Positions 25,014 through 33,579 of a stretch of DNA of 36,907 nucleotides are shown in pieces. Within the stretch, counting starts at the first letter, position 1, and each line of letters starts with the position of its first letter. Made by a program: the position numbers and the translations under genes. The notes beneath the pieces were generated by a model, which had not been told where the DNA came from, did not search any database, and saw only the letters and a list, made by a program, of their open reading frames with translations. The stretch is from positions 1 through 36,907 of the forward strand of contig JAURMM010000065.1 of NCBI GenBank assembly GCA_030830685.1, read 5' to 3'. This DNA comes from Gammaproteobacteria bacterium. GTDB taxonomy: Bacteria; Pseudomonadota; Gammaproteobacteria; Ga0077536.

Positions 25014-27443
25014 ATGTCTGCAAAGAAAATCACTGGTGGCACGGGAGGGTTGTTGCTCAGGGTCGGCGTTTTCGTCGCGTGCGCGTGCCTGTTGCTGTCT
25101 GCCTGTGGCGAAGGTGAGTCTGAGCTGGCGACGGGCCGAGCAGCATATGCCGACACCGATTATCCCAGGGCACTTGTTGCATTCCAGAAGGCACTCGAAG
25201 CGGACAGGGATAACCTCGGCGCTCGATTGGGGCTGGCCGAGACCCAGGAAAAACTGCAGGACTGGGAGGGGGCGTTCACGAATTTCAATGCAGTGGCTGA
25301 GGCCGACGCGAGCAATATCATCGCGCGCTTCAAGACAGGCCAACTGCTGCTCGTGCGCCGCGACGCGGATGGCCTGCGCAAAGTCATCCACGATCTCGAG
25401 AAGAAAGCACCGCAGGCACCCGAAGGACCGATTCTTGCGGCGGGTCTTCTCGGACTGGAGGAGGGCGCGGAGCAGGCGCTCGCCGCGGCGCGTAAGGTCC
25501 TGGGAAAGCACCCGGACGACGTCAATTCCGCGGTAATGGTGGCTTCCCTGCTGGTCAGGCAAGGCCAGACACCGGAGGCGCTGGAGGTGCTCGAAACCTC
25601 CGCGCGACAGAATCCCCGGGACGTCACGCTGCAAAGCCTGATGCTGCGCATCCACCAGCAGGGCAGGAACATGGGCAAGGCGCGCCAGGTGTTGGAAGCC
25701 TTGATCTCACTGGAACCCAAGGTACTGCCGCACCGCGTGCAACTCGCAGCCTTGCATGAGGCACGCAAGGAACATGAGGAAGCTCTGGCCGGACTTGAAG
25801 ACGCGGTCAAGGTGATTCAATTCCCCCATTCTGCGGCCGTGCCGGCACGCCTTGCGCTCGCGGACTTCGTGCGGCGCGTGCGGGGAGATGAAGCAGCCTT
25901 GTCTCGACTCGAAGCCCTCGTCGCCGATGCCCCGGAAGCACAGGAGTTGCGCATGGGGCTGGGCAGACTGCACGACTTGCTGCGCCAGCCGGCGGAGGCC
26001 GCAAAGGTTTACGAAGAGGTTGTCGCGCGGGAGAAGGGCCGGAGCACACCACTGGCGCTCGAGGCGCTCACGCGCCTGGCGGCCGCGCGAGCCCTTGCAG
26101 GAGATGTCAAAGGTGCCGACGAACTGGTTGCCGAGGTTTTGAAAGCCAACCCCGAAGTGACCGAGGCGTTGCTGCTGCGAGGGACCTTGGCGGTGGACGC
26201 GGGCCAGCCGGCTGCGGCTGTGCGCGACCTGCGGGCGGCGCTTGAGACGGCGCCCGACTCGGTGCGCGTCCTCCGAGCGCTCTCTCGTGCGCTGCTCGCC
26301 GAGGGAGAGCCAGAAGAGGCCGCGCAGGTACTGAAGGACGCCATCGGTCGATCTCCCTCCTCACTGGAACTACGCGGTGAACTGGCCAACGTGCAAACCA
26401 TCACCAAGAATCTGGACGGCGCGATCGCGACCCTCGATGACGTTCTGAAGATTGCACCCGATAATCAGGGCGCGCTGGAGGGCTTGTTCAGGATCCGCAT
26501 GTTCCAGAAGAACTGGAAAGAAGCGCACGCGGTGGCGGATCGACTGAAAAGCGCCTTGCCGGACAATCCGCTGGGTTTTCACTACGACGGTCTGGTGTAT
26601 CAGGCCGAAGGTAAGCCGGAAGCCAGTCTGGCGCAGTTCGAATCCGCCCTGGCGCTGGCGCCAGATGCCATCCAACCGCTTTCCCAGCTCGTTCGCAGTC
26701 ATCTCGCCATGGGCAAGCCCGAGATTGCAGAAAAACGGCTCGCCGAGGCCATCGAACAGGACCCCGACAATTTTGTGGCGCACAACCTCTCGGGTGAGTT
26801 GCTGCTCGCAGGTCGGGAACCGGCAAAGGCCCAGGCGGAATTTGAACGGGCCATTGCGATCAACTCAGGCGTTGATGTCTTTTATCGCAATCTGGCGGCA
26901 GCACAGCTTGCCTTGGGGGAGGAAGAGGTTGCCCTGGCCACCCTTCAGAAAGGAATCGAGGCGACCGGTGGCTCAGCCCTGCTTGTGACAGCGCTGGCTG
27001 GTCAGCTGGAGGCTGATGGCAAGCTGGATCAGGCAATCGCGCAATATGAGAAGATGCTGGAGGAGAATCCCTCCTCGGATCTCGCACTCAACAACCTGGC
27101 CATGCTGCTGGTTGAGTATCTTGACGGCGAAGAAGCATTGCGTCGCGCGCAGGAACTCGTGGCCCGCATCTCGGCCCGCAACAATCCGGCCTATCTCGAC
27201 ACCATGGGGTGGATCGCCTACAAGGCGGGGGATGCGAACAAAGCGGTTGAGCTGCTGGAAAAGGCAGCAAGCCAATTGCCAGCGAACCCCATTGTGCAAT
27301 ACCACCTCGGCATGGCCTACCTGCATGCGGGCAATGAAGTACAGGCCCGGGAAAGTCTTTCCAGATCGCTCGAAGGGAACCACGCCTTCCAGGGCAGGGA
27401 GAGCGCAGAAGCGATCTTGGCCGAACTGGAGCGCAAGAAATAG
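25014..27443 (+). CDS. TPR-repeat outer-envelope lipoprotein
   Basis: 809 aa from the ATG at 25014, which has AAGGAG six bases upstream (a very good site). A lipoprotein signal ends in LSAC (28-31); the residue after Cys is Gly, so sorting to the outer membrane is expected. The rest is a long run of tetratricopeptide repeats from about residue 40 to the end (for example YPRALVAFQKALEADRDN, LDQAIAQYEKMLEENPSSDLALNNLAM and ANKAVELLEKAASQLPANP). The layout resembles TPR lipoproteins of exopolysaccharide/exosortase loci, but no exosortase or PEP-CTERM gene is visible, so I leave the function open. It probably acts as a periplasmic scaffold. It follows the sugar-nucleotide genes manC and wecB and precedes a predicted beta-barrel. 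Confidence 0.9.
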   Translation: MSAKKITGGTGGLLLRVGVFVACACLLLSACGEGESELATGRAAYADTDYPRALVAFQKALEADRDNLGARLGLAETQEKLQDWEGAFTNFNAVAEADASNIIARFKTGQLLLVRRDADGLRKVIHDLEKKAPQAPEGPILAAGLLGLEEGAEQALAAARKVLGKHPDDVNSAVMVASLLVRQGQTPEALEVLETSARQNPRDVTLQSLMLRIHQQGRNMGKARQVLEALISLEPKVLPHRVQLAALHEARKEHEEALAGLEDAVKVIQFPHSAAVPARLALADFVRRVRGDEAALSRLEALVADAPEAQELRMGLGRLHDLLRQPAEAAKVYEEVVAREKGRSTPLALEALTRLAAARALAGDVKGADELVAEVLKANPEVTEALLLRGTLAVDAGQPAAAVRDLRAALETAPDSVRVLRALSRALLAEGEPEEAAQVLKDAIGRSPSSLELRGELANVQTITKNLDGAIATLDDVLKIAPDNQGALEGLFRIRMFQKNWKEAHAVADRLKSALPDNPLGFHYDGLVYQAEGKPEASLAQFESALALAPDAIQPLSQLVRSHLAMGKPEIAEKRLAEAIEQDPDNFVAHNLSGELLLAGREPAKAQAEFERAIAINSGVDVFYRNLAAAQLALGEEEVALATLQKGIEATGGSALLVTALAGQLEADGKLDQAIAQYEKMLEENPSSDLALNNLAMLLVEYLDGEEALRRAQELVARISARNNPAYLDTMGWIAYKAGDANKAVELLEKAASQLPANPIVQYHLGMAYLHAGNEVQARESLSRSLEGNHAFQGRESAEAILAELERKK

Positions 27444-27466
27444 GCGGCCAGGCTGACAGACGGGGA

Positions 27467-28669
27467 TTGGTCGGTGCCGCCATTCTGGCACTGACCCAGG
27501 CCGCCGCCGCACCCGCGGGCGAGTTTCGACTCAATGGTTGGGTTGGCGCAGAGGCCCGGATCTTCATGCAGTCTCCCGCCGACCCTGCCCAGCACGGTAG
27601 CCATGGATCCCTCAGCCTCCAACCCGAATGGTCCTGGGTCTCCGAGGACGCGGCAGACACCTTCATCGTCACCCCTTTCTTGCGCCTCGACCAGGTGGAC
27701 GATCGCCGCACCCATGGCGATGTTCGTGAACTCCTGTGGATACATGCTGCCGATACCTGGGAACTGCGCACAGGGGTGGGAAAGGTTTTCTGGGGCGTAG
27801 CCGAATCAAATCATCTGGTAGACATCATCAACCAGACAGACCTCGTGGAGAATCCGGATACCGAGGACAAACTCGGCCAACCCATGGTCAACCTTGCCCT
27901 GATCAGGGAGTGGGGGACTCTGGACCTTTTTGTCTTGCCGGGCTTTCGTGCCCGGACCTTCCCCGGAACCGATGGACGACTGAGAACCCTGCCGCGGGTG
28001 GACACCAGCAGTGCCACCTACGAATCCGCCGCTGAGGAAACACGCGTCGACCTCGCGGTGCGTTACGCACACATCCTCGGGAATCTGGAATTCGGCCTGC
28101 ACCATTTCCACGGGACCAGCCGTGAGCCCGAGTTCAGATTGCGACGCAATGGCACAGAGACCGGCCCTCCGGTACTGGCTCCGCACTATGCAGTCATCGA
28201 CCAGACAGGGCTCGATGCCTTGTACGCATGGGGCAATCTGAGCCTGAAGCTGGAAGCGTTCTACCGCTCCGGACAACAGGAGGAGTTTGCAGCAGCCGTC
28301 GGGGGCTTCGAGTACACCTGGGTCGGTCCTCTGATGGGAGCAGCGGCCTTACCGTGGGACCTGGGTCTGCTTGCCGAATATCACACGGACGGGCGCGGCC
28401 AGAACATGCCCGGACCTTTCAACCACGATCTCTTCGTCGGTGCGCGGATGTCGGCCAATGACGCAGCGGATACCCGCATCCTTGCCGGACTGGTGCGCGA
28501 CCTGTCCGGCGACGGAAACTTCCTCAACATCGAGGCCAGCCGCAGATTGGCGGACCACTGGACGCTTGAGACCGAACTCCGATTGTTCTGGGGGACAGGG
28601 GAAACCGACCCGTTACGCTTCGTGGAGCGCGACGATTACTTCCAGATGAGTCTCAATCGGTATTTTTGA
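27467..28669 (+). CDS. Predicted outer-membrane beta-barrel protein, conserved, function unknown
   Basis: About 400 aa. After a hydrophobic, Ala-rich stretch that looks like the end of a signal peptide (ALTQAAAA/PAGEF), the sequence shows alternating polar/aromatic strands throughout and ends in Phe (MSLNRYF), the usual barrel signal. Blocks such as VGKVFWGVAESNHLVDIINQ, LVENPDTEDKLGQPMVNLALI and RTFPGTDGRLR look like a conserved family of unnamed function. The start is uncertain. TTG at 27467 is the only usual start codon, but it has no properly spaced ribosome site and would give a signal peptide without a basic N-region. The in-frame sequence upstream (ADRRG) would supply the basic residues but has no ATG, GTG or TTG before the lipoprotein stop. 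It follows that gene by 23 bp and is probably co-transcribed. Confidence 0.82.
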   Translation: MVGAAILALTQAAAAPAGEFRLNGWVGAEARIFMQSPADPAQHGSHGSLSLQPEWSWVSEDAADTFIVTPFLRLDQVDDRRTHGDVRELLWIHAADTWELRTGVGKVFWGVAESNHLVDIINQTDLVENPDTEDKLGQPMVNLALIREWGTLDLFVLPGFRARTFPGTDGRLRTLPRVDTSSATYESAAEETRVDLAVRYAHILGNLEFGLHHFHGTSREPEFRLRRNGTETGPPVLAPHYAVIDQTGLDALYAWGNLSLKLEAFYRSGQQEEFAAAVGGFEYTWVGPLMGAAALPWDLGLLAEYHTDGRGQNMPGPFNHDLFVGARMSANDAADTRILAGLVRDLSGDGNFLNIEASRRLADHWTLETELRLFWGTGETDPLRFVERDDYFQMSLNRYF

Positions 28670-28676
28670 TATTTAA

Positions 28677-28692
28677 CATAATACACATTATG
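28677..28692. other. AT-rich palindrome between convergent genes
   Basis: CATAAT and ATTATG pair around ACAC in a short AT-rich gap between the beta-barrel gene and the opposing MmgE/PrpD gene. It could be a weak bidirectional termination element; there is no other evidence. Confidence 0.25.
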
Positions 28693-28699
28693 CGAATAT

Positions 28700-30061
28700 T
28701 CAGACGAGGGTGGAGAGCCCCTCCAGCAAGCGCCGGAGCCCCCCCGGAGCATCCAGCCGCTTGACCGCATCCACGATCTGGTCGCACCCGGCACGGCCAA
28801 CCCCCGCATCCAGCAGACTGTGTGTCTTGGCTTCAAGTCGCGCCTGCTGCAGATCCAGATCAAGCAACGGACGACTGGCATCATGGTGAGCCTCCAGCGT
28901 CCGTCCCAGAGAGTCTGTCACCCGCACCACCGACTGTGATGCAGGTACCGCCGCATCCAGCACCACCTGACACTTCGCGCGCGTGGCAACCGCTTCGGGA
29001 GCACGCACGGTGGCATCGTTGAAACTGGCAATATCCGCGGTATCGACACCGGCCAGCGCGAACGCGGCAGTCTGACGAAGACTGAACTTGGCTTGCAGGC
29101 CGGTATCGGGTTCGACGATGTTGCAGATCCTGTCACAGTACGGATTGACCCGGATTTCCAGTGATTTGACCGTATCAGGCCACAGTCCATGCTCACGCCG
29201 CAGGCTCGCAGTCGCCTCGATTGTGGCGTGCGTCTCGTAACACGAGGCGTGATATTTGAAGAGATTCGCCCGCAGGTGCAGGCCGAGCGCCGGCTCTGCC
29301 AACGCGGCCTCCGCATTCAGACTATCCGCATGCGTGGCGGCAAAACCCTGTGCGCATTCGAGGCTGTCAGGACGACTGGTAAAACCGCGCGCGGCCAACA
29401 AGGCCGACAGCAGTCCGGTGCGCGCCGCATTGCCCGCATGCAAAGGCTTGCAGTCGGTCCCGAACATGCTTTTCAGCCCGGCGGTCTGGGTTACGGCCAT
29501 CCCCACTGCATGCGCCATCTGCCCAGACCCCAGACCGAGCAGATGCGCACACCCCACGGCAGCCCCGAGTGCACCCACGGTGGCCGTGGCGTGGAAGCCG
29601 CGCGCGTAGTGGCTGGGCCCGACAGCAAGCCCCACCCGGCACTCGAATTCATAGCCGGCGAGAAAGGCGGCCAGCAGCGCGTCACCCTCCAGCCCCCTGT
29701 GCTCTGCCAGCGCGAGCAACGCCGGCAGTACCGGCACTGTGGGATGTCCCATCAGCGCATAGTTCACATCATCGTAATCGAGTGCATGTGACGCCGTGCC
29801 GTTCAGCAAGGCAGCCTGCAGACAGGACAGGCGCTGGGCGCGGCCGAGAACACTCGCCTGGGGCGCCGCGCCCTCCTCCTCAAGGCAGGCTGCCAGAGTG
29901 GCCACCAGCGGCTCGTCACGCGCTGCCAGGGTGACCGCAATCCAGTCGAGTACGCATTGACGCATCAGCTGCCGGGCACTGCGCTCCTCGTCGGGCTGAA
30001 GCTTACGCGTGCTGATTTCGAGCAGGGTTTTCGTGAAGTCGATGGGTGGGTTATGGTGCAT
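28700..30061 (-). CDS. MmgE/PrpD family protein
   Basis: 453 aa from the ATG at 30061 (MHHNPPIDFTKTLLEI); the frame upstream lies in the divergent gene. Family markers are LNGTASHALDYDDVN (about 85-99), GHPTVPVLPALLALAE, SHYARGFHATATVGALGAAVG and KYHASCYETHATIEA. MmgE/PrpD proteins include 2-methylcitrate dehydratase and cis-aconitate decarboxylase and are otherwise of mixed specificity, so I do not assign PrpD activity. A prpB gene lies 2 kb away, separated by an MFS and a VOC gene, which makes a role in dehydration of a tricarboxylic or related acid plausible. It is divergent from the MFS gene with only 43 bp between the starts. Confidence 0.92.
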   Translation of the reverse strand: MHHNPPIDFTKTLLEISTRKLQPDEERSARQLMRQCVLDWIAVTLAARDEPLVATLAACLEEEGAAPQASVLGRAQRLSCLQAALLNGTASHALDYDDVNYALMGHPTVPVLPALLALAEHRGLEGDALLAAFLAGYEFECRVGLAVGPSHYARGFHATATVGALGAAVGCAHLLGLGSGQMAHAVGMAVTQTAGLKSMFGTDCKPLHAGNAARTGLLSALLAARGFTSRPDSLECAQGFAATHADSLNAEAALAEPALGLHLRANLFKYHASCYETHATIEATASLRREHGLWPDTVKSLEIRVNPYCDRICNIVEPDTGLQAKFSLRQTAAFALAGVDTADIASFNDATVRAPEAVATRAKCQVVLDAAVPASQSVVRVTDSLGRTLEAHHDASRPLLDLDLQQARLEAKTHSLLDAGVGRAGCDQIVDAVKRLDAPGGLRRLLEGLSTLV

Positions 30062-30076
30062 GACCTGTCTCTGCAA

Positions 30077-30096
30077 TGTGGCTGAAGTATGCCACA
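30077..30096. promoter_or_regulatory. Inverted repeat in the 43-bp divergent gap, candidate operator
   Basis: TGTGGC (30077-30082) and GCCACA (30091-30096) form perfect 6-bp arms around an 8-base spacer, between the starts of the MmgE/PrpD gene and the MFS gene. A dimeric regulator bound here could control both directions. The motif differs from the ATTGTCGACAAT-type site at the GntR gene, so a different regulator may be involved. Confidence 0.4.
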
Positions 30097-30104
30097 GGGT
30101 CCTG

Positions 30105-31424
30105 ATGTCCAAACCACCCGCCCTGTCGCACAACCTGTCTGCCGAACACATCGCCGGCCTTTACCGTAGGGTCGCCTGGCGACTGATTCCTTTTCTCTTC
30201 GCTTGCTACATCTGCGCCTATCTCGACCGCGTCAATGTCGGCTTTGCCAAGCTGCGCATGGCGGAAGATCTGGCCTTCAGCGACACCGTTTACGGGCTGG
30301 GCGCAGGAATCTTCTTTCTCGGGTACTTCTTCTTCGAGGTGCCGAGCAACCTGCTCCTGCACCGGATAGGCGCACGCCGCACCTTGGCACGCATCATGGT
30401 GCTGTGGGGTCTGATTTCGATGGCGATGGCTCTCGTGGACGATGTGACCAGTTTCTACGTATTGCGCTTCCTGCTTGGCGTCGCTGAGGCCGGGTTCTTT
30501 CCGGGTGTGATTCTTTACCTCACCTACTGGTTTCCAGCGCAGCGCCGCGGCCACGTCACGGCGCTGTTCGTGACGGCGGTTGCCATCTCCTCGGTGATCG
30601 GCGCTCCACTCTCTGGCGCCATCATGGAGACCCTGAACGGCTATGCAGGCCTCGCTGGCTGGCAGTGGTTGTTCATACTGGAGGGCTTGCCGTCGGTCGC
30701 GATGGGCGTCGCCACCCTCTTCTATCTGGACGATGGTCCGCAGCATGCACGCTGGTTGGAGGCTCCGGAACGCACGTATCTAGTTGCTGCAGTGGAAGCA
30801 GAGCAGGCACAGGCAAGCCATCACCACAGTCTGGATGGCTTGCGCTTGCCCGCCGTCTGGCTGCTGAGCGGCGTCTATTTTGCATTTGTGTCAGGCCTCT
30901 ACGGCCTCAACTTCTGGCTGCCGACCATCATTCGCGAGCTCGGCTATACGGATCTTCTGCAAATCGGCTTGGTCACAGCCCTGCCCTTCGGGGTCGCGAG
31001 CGTGGTGATGGTGCTGGTGGCGCGGAGTGCCGATCGCCGCGACGAAAGGCGCTGGCATGTGATCATCCCGGCCTTGGCCGGCGCGCTCGGACTCTTTCTC
31101 AGCGTCTTCTGGGCTGACCGTCCGCTCCTGGCCATTGCTGCCCTGACTATGGGCACGTGCGGAGTACTTTCAGCCATTCCCCAGACCTGGAGCATTGCCA
31201 CTGCCTTGCTGGGTGGCGGCGCTGCAGCGGCAGGTATCGCCGTCATCAACTCGGTCGGGAATCTGTCAGGCTTTGCCGGCCCTTACGCCATAGGCTGGCT
31301 CAAGGAGATGACCGGGTCCACTGCAGGAGGCGTGCTGCTCATTGCAGGCTTCCAGATTGTCGGCGCCCTGCTCGTCTTGCGCGCCACACGACGCGGCTGG
31401 CGCAGCAGCCCTCGCGAGACGTGA
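30105..31424 (+). CDS. MFS transporter, anion:cation symporter (ACS) type
   Basis: 439 aa from the ATG at 30105, with AGGG five bases upstream. About twelve hydrophobic helices are visible. The first helix and loop ICAYLDRVNVGFAKLRM, then FFLGYFFFEVPSNLLLHRIGAR and RFLLGVAEAGFFPGVILYLTYWFP, are typical of the ACS family (tartrate, phthalate, glucarate and similar organic-anion carriers). It would import a carboxylate through the inner membrane. The neighbouring MmgE/PrpD, VOC and PrpB genes suggest the substrate feeds a short catabolic route, but the compound cannot be named. The stop is 8 bp from the VOC gene stop (convergent). Confidence 0.94.
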   Translation: MSKPPALSHNLSAEHIAGLYRRVAWRLIPFLFACYICAYLDRVNVGFAKLRMAEDLAFSDTVYGLGAGIFFLGYFFFEVPSNLLLHRIGARRTLARIMVLWGLISMAMALVDDVTSFYVLRFLLGVAEAGFFPGVILYLTYWFPAQRRGHVTALFVTAVAISSVIGAPLSGAIMETLNGYAGLAGWQWLFILEGLPSVAMGVATLFYLDDGPQHARWLEAPERTYLVAAVEAEQAQASHHHSLDGLRLPAVWLLSGVYFAFVSGLYGLNFWLPTIIRELGYTDLLQIGLVTALPFGVASVVMVLVARSADRRDERRWHVIIPALAGALGLFLSVFWADRPLLAIAALTMGTCGVLSAIPQTWSIATALLGGGAAAAGIAVINSVGNLSGFAGPYAIGWLKEMTGSTAGGVLLIAGFQIVGALLVLRATRRGWRSSPRET

Positions 31425-31432
31425 TCCAAGGT

Positions 31433-31837
31433 TCAAGTGAAGAAGTTGAATTCCAGTGTCAGCCCATCGGGATCCTTCACGAACAGCTGCTGCAGCTTCA
31501 TGTCCGGCACTTCCCGGTGACGGTAGGTCACCTTGCAGGCATCAAGATGTGCCTTGTAGGTGGCGAAATCCTCTCCCCTGAATGCGACATGGTCGAGTGC
31601 GCCGGTATCCGTTCCCGAGCGCTCATCCCGTTGCCCAAGGTGATACTCCAGCGCCGCTGAAGACTCCGCACTGCCGAGATGCACGCATGGCACGTCATCG
31701 AGGTAGAGCCAGTACCCTTCAAAATCGAAAGGCGGCCTGTAGCCGACCTTGAAGCCGAGGACTGTCTCGTAGAACTGGCGCGAGGCCTCCAGATCCTTGG
31801 CGTAAACGAAGTAGTGCTCGATGCGCTTGAGTCCCAT
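31433..31837 (-). CDS. VOC/glyoxalase-fold protein
   Basis: 134 aa. The ATG at 31837 (MGLKRIEHYFVYAKD) has a very strong ribosome site, GGGAGGTGA, just upstream. Two beta-alpha-beta-beta-beta halves are recognisable: an N-terminal half with RQFYETVLGFKVGYRPP and YLDDVPCVHLG, and a C-terminal half with ALDHVAFRGED and LFVKDPDGLTLEFNFF. The possible metal ligands H8, H in DHVAF and E in LEFNF are present. VOC enzymes include glyoxalases, dioxygenases and epimerases; the reaction here is unknown. It lies downstream of prpB on the same strand, with a strong hairpin between them. Confidence 0.9.
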   Translation of the reverse strand: MGLKRIEHYFVYAKDLEASRQFYETVLGFKVGYRPPFDFEGYWLYLDDVPCVHLGSAESSAALEYHLGQRDERSGTDTGALDHVAFRGEDFATYKAHLDACKVTYRHREVPDMKLQQLFVKDPDGLTLEFNFFT

Positions 31838-31865
31838 GTTCACCTCCCGGGGTGGATATCCGTGG

Positions 31866-31895
31866 GCGGGCTGGAAGCAGCGGCTTCCAGCCCGC
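31866..31895 (-). terminator. Strong hairpin after prpB
   Basis: A 13-bp perfect stem (31866-31878 with 31883-31895, core GGGCTGGAAGC / GCTTCCAGCCC) with a 4-base loop lies 22 bp after the prpB stop and 28 bp before the VOC start. No T-run follows on the minus strand, so it may stop transcription only partly and set the level of the VOC gene. Confidence 0.5.
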
Positions 31896-31917
31896 AATCT
31901 ACAGGCCAGACTGCTTT

Positions 31918-32811
31918 TCAGGTGGCTGGGTTCTTGCCCTGCGAGCCGGCGAAGAGCTCGTCCAGCTTCGACTCGAAGCTGTGGTAATTCAGGTATTCAT
32001 AGAGTTCCGCTCGGGTCTGCATGATGGGCAACACGGACTGCTGACTCGTTTCCTCGAGCAAGGCCTTGAACACGGTTTCCGCGGCCTTGGCCATGGCGCG
32101 ATGCGCACTCAAGGGATAGAGCGCCAGTTTCACGCCTGCCGCAGCAAGCTCTGTGGTAGTGAACAGTGGGGTCTTGCCGAACTCCGTGATATTGGCGAGC
32201 ACCGGCACCTTCACCGTCTGGCAGAACTGACGATAGTCATCGAGTGAACCCATGGCTTCGGGAAAGATCATGTCCGCGCCCGCTTCCACGCAAGCCGCGG
32301 CGCGATCCAGCGCGGACTGCATGCCCTCCACTGCAGCCGCATCCGTGCGTGCCATGATCACGAAACTGGCATCGTGACGTGCGTCCACGGCGGCCTTGAT
32401 GCGGTCAACCATTTCAGCCTGGTCGACGATCGCCTTGTTGGGCCGGTGGCCGCAGCGCTTCTGCAGAACCTGATCCTCGATGTGGATGGCACCAACTCCG
32501 GCGCGAATCATCTCCTTCACGGTTCGCGCGATGTTGAAGGCTCCGCCCCAACCGGTATCCACATCCACCAGCAACGGCAGCGTGGCCGCGCTTGTCACCC
32601 GGCGCGCATCTTCCAGCACATTGTCGAGTGAAGTGACACCCAGGTCAGGCAGTCCGTAGCTGGCGCATGCCACTCCGCTGCCCGAGAGATAGAGGGCCTG
32701 GTGGCCAATACGTTCGGCCATCATGGCGGAGTAGGCATTCACGGCACCCACCACCCGCAGCGGGGAGTTGGCGGCCACTGCATCACGGAATTTCTGTCCT
32801 GCGGTCTTCAT
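31918..32811 (-). CDS. prpB: 2-methylisocitrate lyase
   Basis: 297 aa. It splits 2-methylisocitrate into pyruvate and succinate in the methylcitrate (propionate) cycle. The lyase signature KRCGHRPNK (118-126) holds the catalytic Cys120. The metal-binding segment LVDVDTGWG (81-89) and the IHIEDQ block are intact. The region [11 protein letters not shown] and the C-terminal [18 protein letters not shown] match genuine PrpB rather than PEP mutase relatives. The start overlaps the GntR stop as ATGA, so repressor and enzyme are co-translated. The usual partners prpC and acnD/prpF are not in the window. Confidence 0.95.
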   Translation of the reverse strand: MKTAGQKFRDAVAANSPLRVVGAVNAYSAMMAERIGHQALYLSGSGVACASYGLPDLGVTSLDNVLEDARRVTSAATLPLLVDVDTGWGGAFNIARTVKEMIRAGVGAIHIEDQVLQKRCGHRPNKAIVDQAEMVDRIKAAVDARHDASFVIMARTDAAAVEGMQSALDRAAACVEAGADMIFPEAMGSLDDYRQFCQTVKVPVLANITEFGKTPLFTTTELAAAGVKLALYPLSAHRAMAKAAETVFKALLEETSQQSVLPIMQTRAELYEYLNYHSFESKLDELFAGSQGKNPAT

Positions 32812-33539
32812 CGGGTTTCCTCTGCAACAAAGTTCGGTGGTTGATCTGGTTGAGACTGGAGTTGTTCGGCAACCGCGCGTCGTGCACGCTGGATATGGCG
32901 GCGCATGAGTGTCTCGGCGAGCTCTCCATCACGTTCGGCGATCGCGTCTACGATCTGCTCGTGTTCCTGCAAGGCCCGCTCAGGACGCGACGATTGCTGG
33001 CTGGACTGGTATCGATACATGCGCAGCCGGTGATAGAGCTCACCCCGGAGCATCTGGGCCAGTCCCGGGTTGCGGCTGGCGCAGGCGATGCGATTGTGGA
33101 AATCGGTGTCCCCCTCGTGCTGGAAGTAGGCGCGACCGCCCTCGGCGGCGATCCTGCATGCGTGCTGGGCGAGCAACGCGCGTAGCTCCTCCACTTCCAT
33201 GGGCGTCATCATTACCGCAGCCAAGCGGGCGGCCATTCCCTCCAGTGCCTCGCGCACATCGTAAATCTGCAGGACTTCCGCGCGCGAAAGCGTGATGACC
33301 CGTGCGCCCGCGTGCGGCACATGGACAACCAGCCCGAGACCCTCCAGACGCCGCAACGCCTCTCTCAGCGGACCACGTGAGATGCCGTAACGGTTCGCCA
33401 GCGCAGGTTCGTTGAGTTTGGTGCCTTGGGCGAGCTCCCCGCGCACGATGGCGGTCTTGAGCTGCTCACAGATACGGTCGGTCAGCGTGCCCGGCTCGAG
33501 CACGGTTCCAGTCTTGGGAAAGGACTTGATTGTCGACAA
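32808..33539 (-). CDS. GntR-family (FadR/FCD) regulator, PrpR-like
   Basis: 243 aa if translation begins at TTG 33539. That codon lies inside a palindrome and has a poorly placed ribosome site, so the GTG at 33503 (with GGA just upstream) is a real alternative. The winged helix-turn-helix spans about 18-80 ([46 protein letters not shown]). The C-terminal FCD ligand-binding domain contains [29 protein letters not shown] and [25 protein letters not shown], with the Asp/His metal ligands of that family. It probably represses its own gene and prpB until a methylcitrate-cycle intermediate appears. It is inferred to bind the ATTGTCGACAAT-like sites next to its start. Confidence 0.93.
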   Translation of the reverse strand: MSTIKSFPKTGTVLEPGTLTDRICEQLKTAIVRGELAQGTKLNEPALANRYGISRGPLREALRRLEGLGLVVHVPHAGARVITLSRAEVLQIYDVREALEGMAARLAAVMMTPMEVEELRALLAQHACRIAAEGGRAYFQHEGDTDFHNRIACASRNPGLAQMLRGELYHRLRMYRYQSSQQSSRPERALQEHEQIVDAIAERDGELAETLMRRHIQRARRAVAEQLQSQPDQPPNFVAEETR

Positions 33540-33540
33540 T
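33529..33540. promoter_or_regulatory. Perfect 12-bp palindrome ATTGTCGACAAT, candidate GntR operator
   Basis: The sequence is an exact palindrome overlapping the first possible start codon of the GntR gene. From memory, sites of this form are bound by GntR-type PrpR regulators of propionate genes. It lies about 35 bases downstream of the predicted transcription start, where a bound repressor would block elongation. Confidence 0.6.
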
Positions 33541-33579
33541 TGAAGCGTCTTTCACCAAATGGGCGGCGTCTAGAGCTTC

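Noticed and set aside
25014-27443. Calling the TPR lipoprotein PrsT of an exosortase system
   Set aside because: No exosortase, PEP-CTERM substrate or other marker of that system is visible in the window.
28700-30061. Naming the MmgE/PrpD gene prpD
   Set aside because: The family has several activities and the gene is not within a prpBC-type operon; only the family name is supported.
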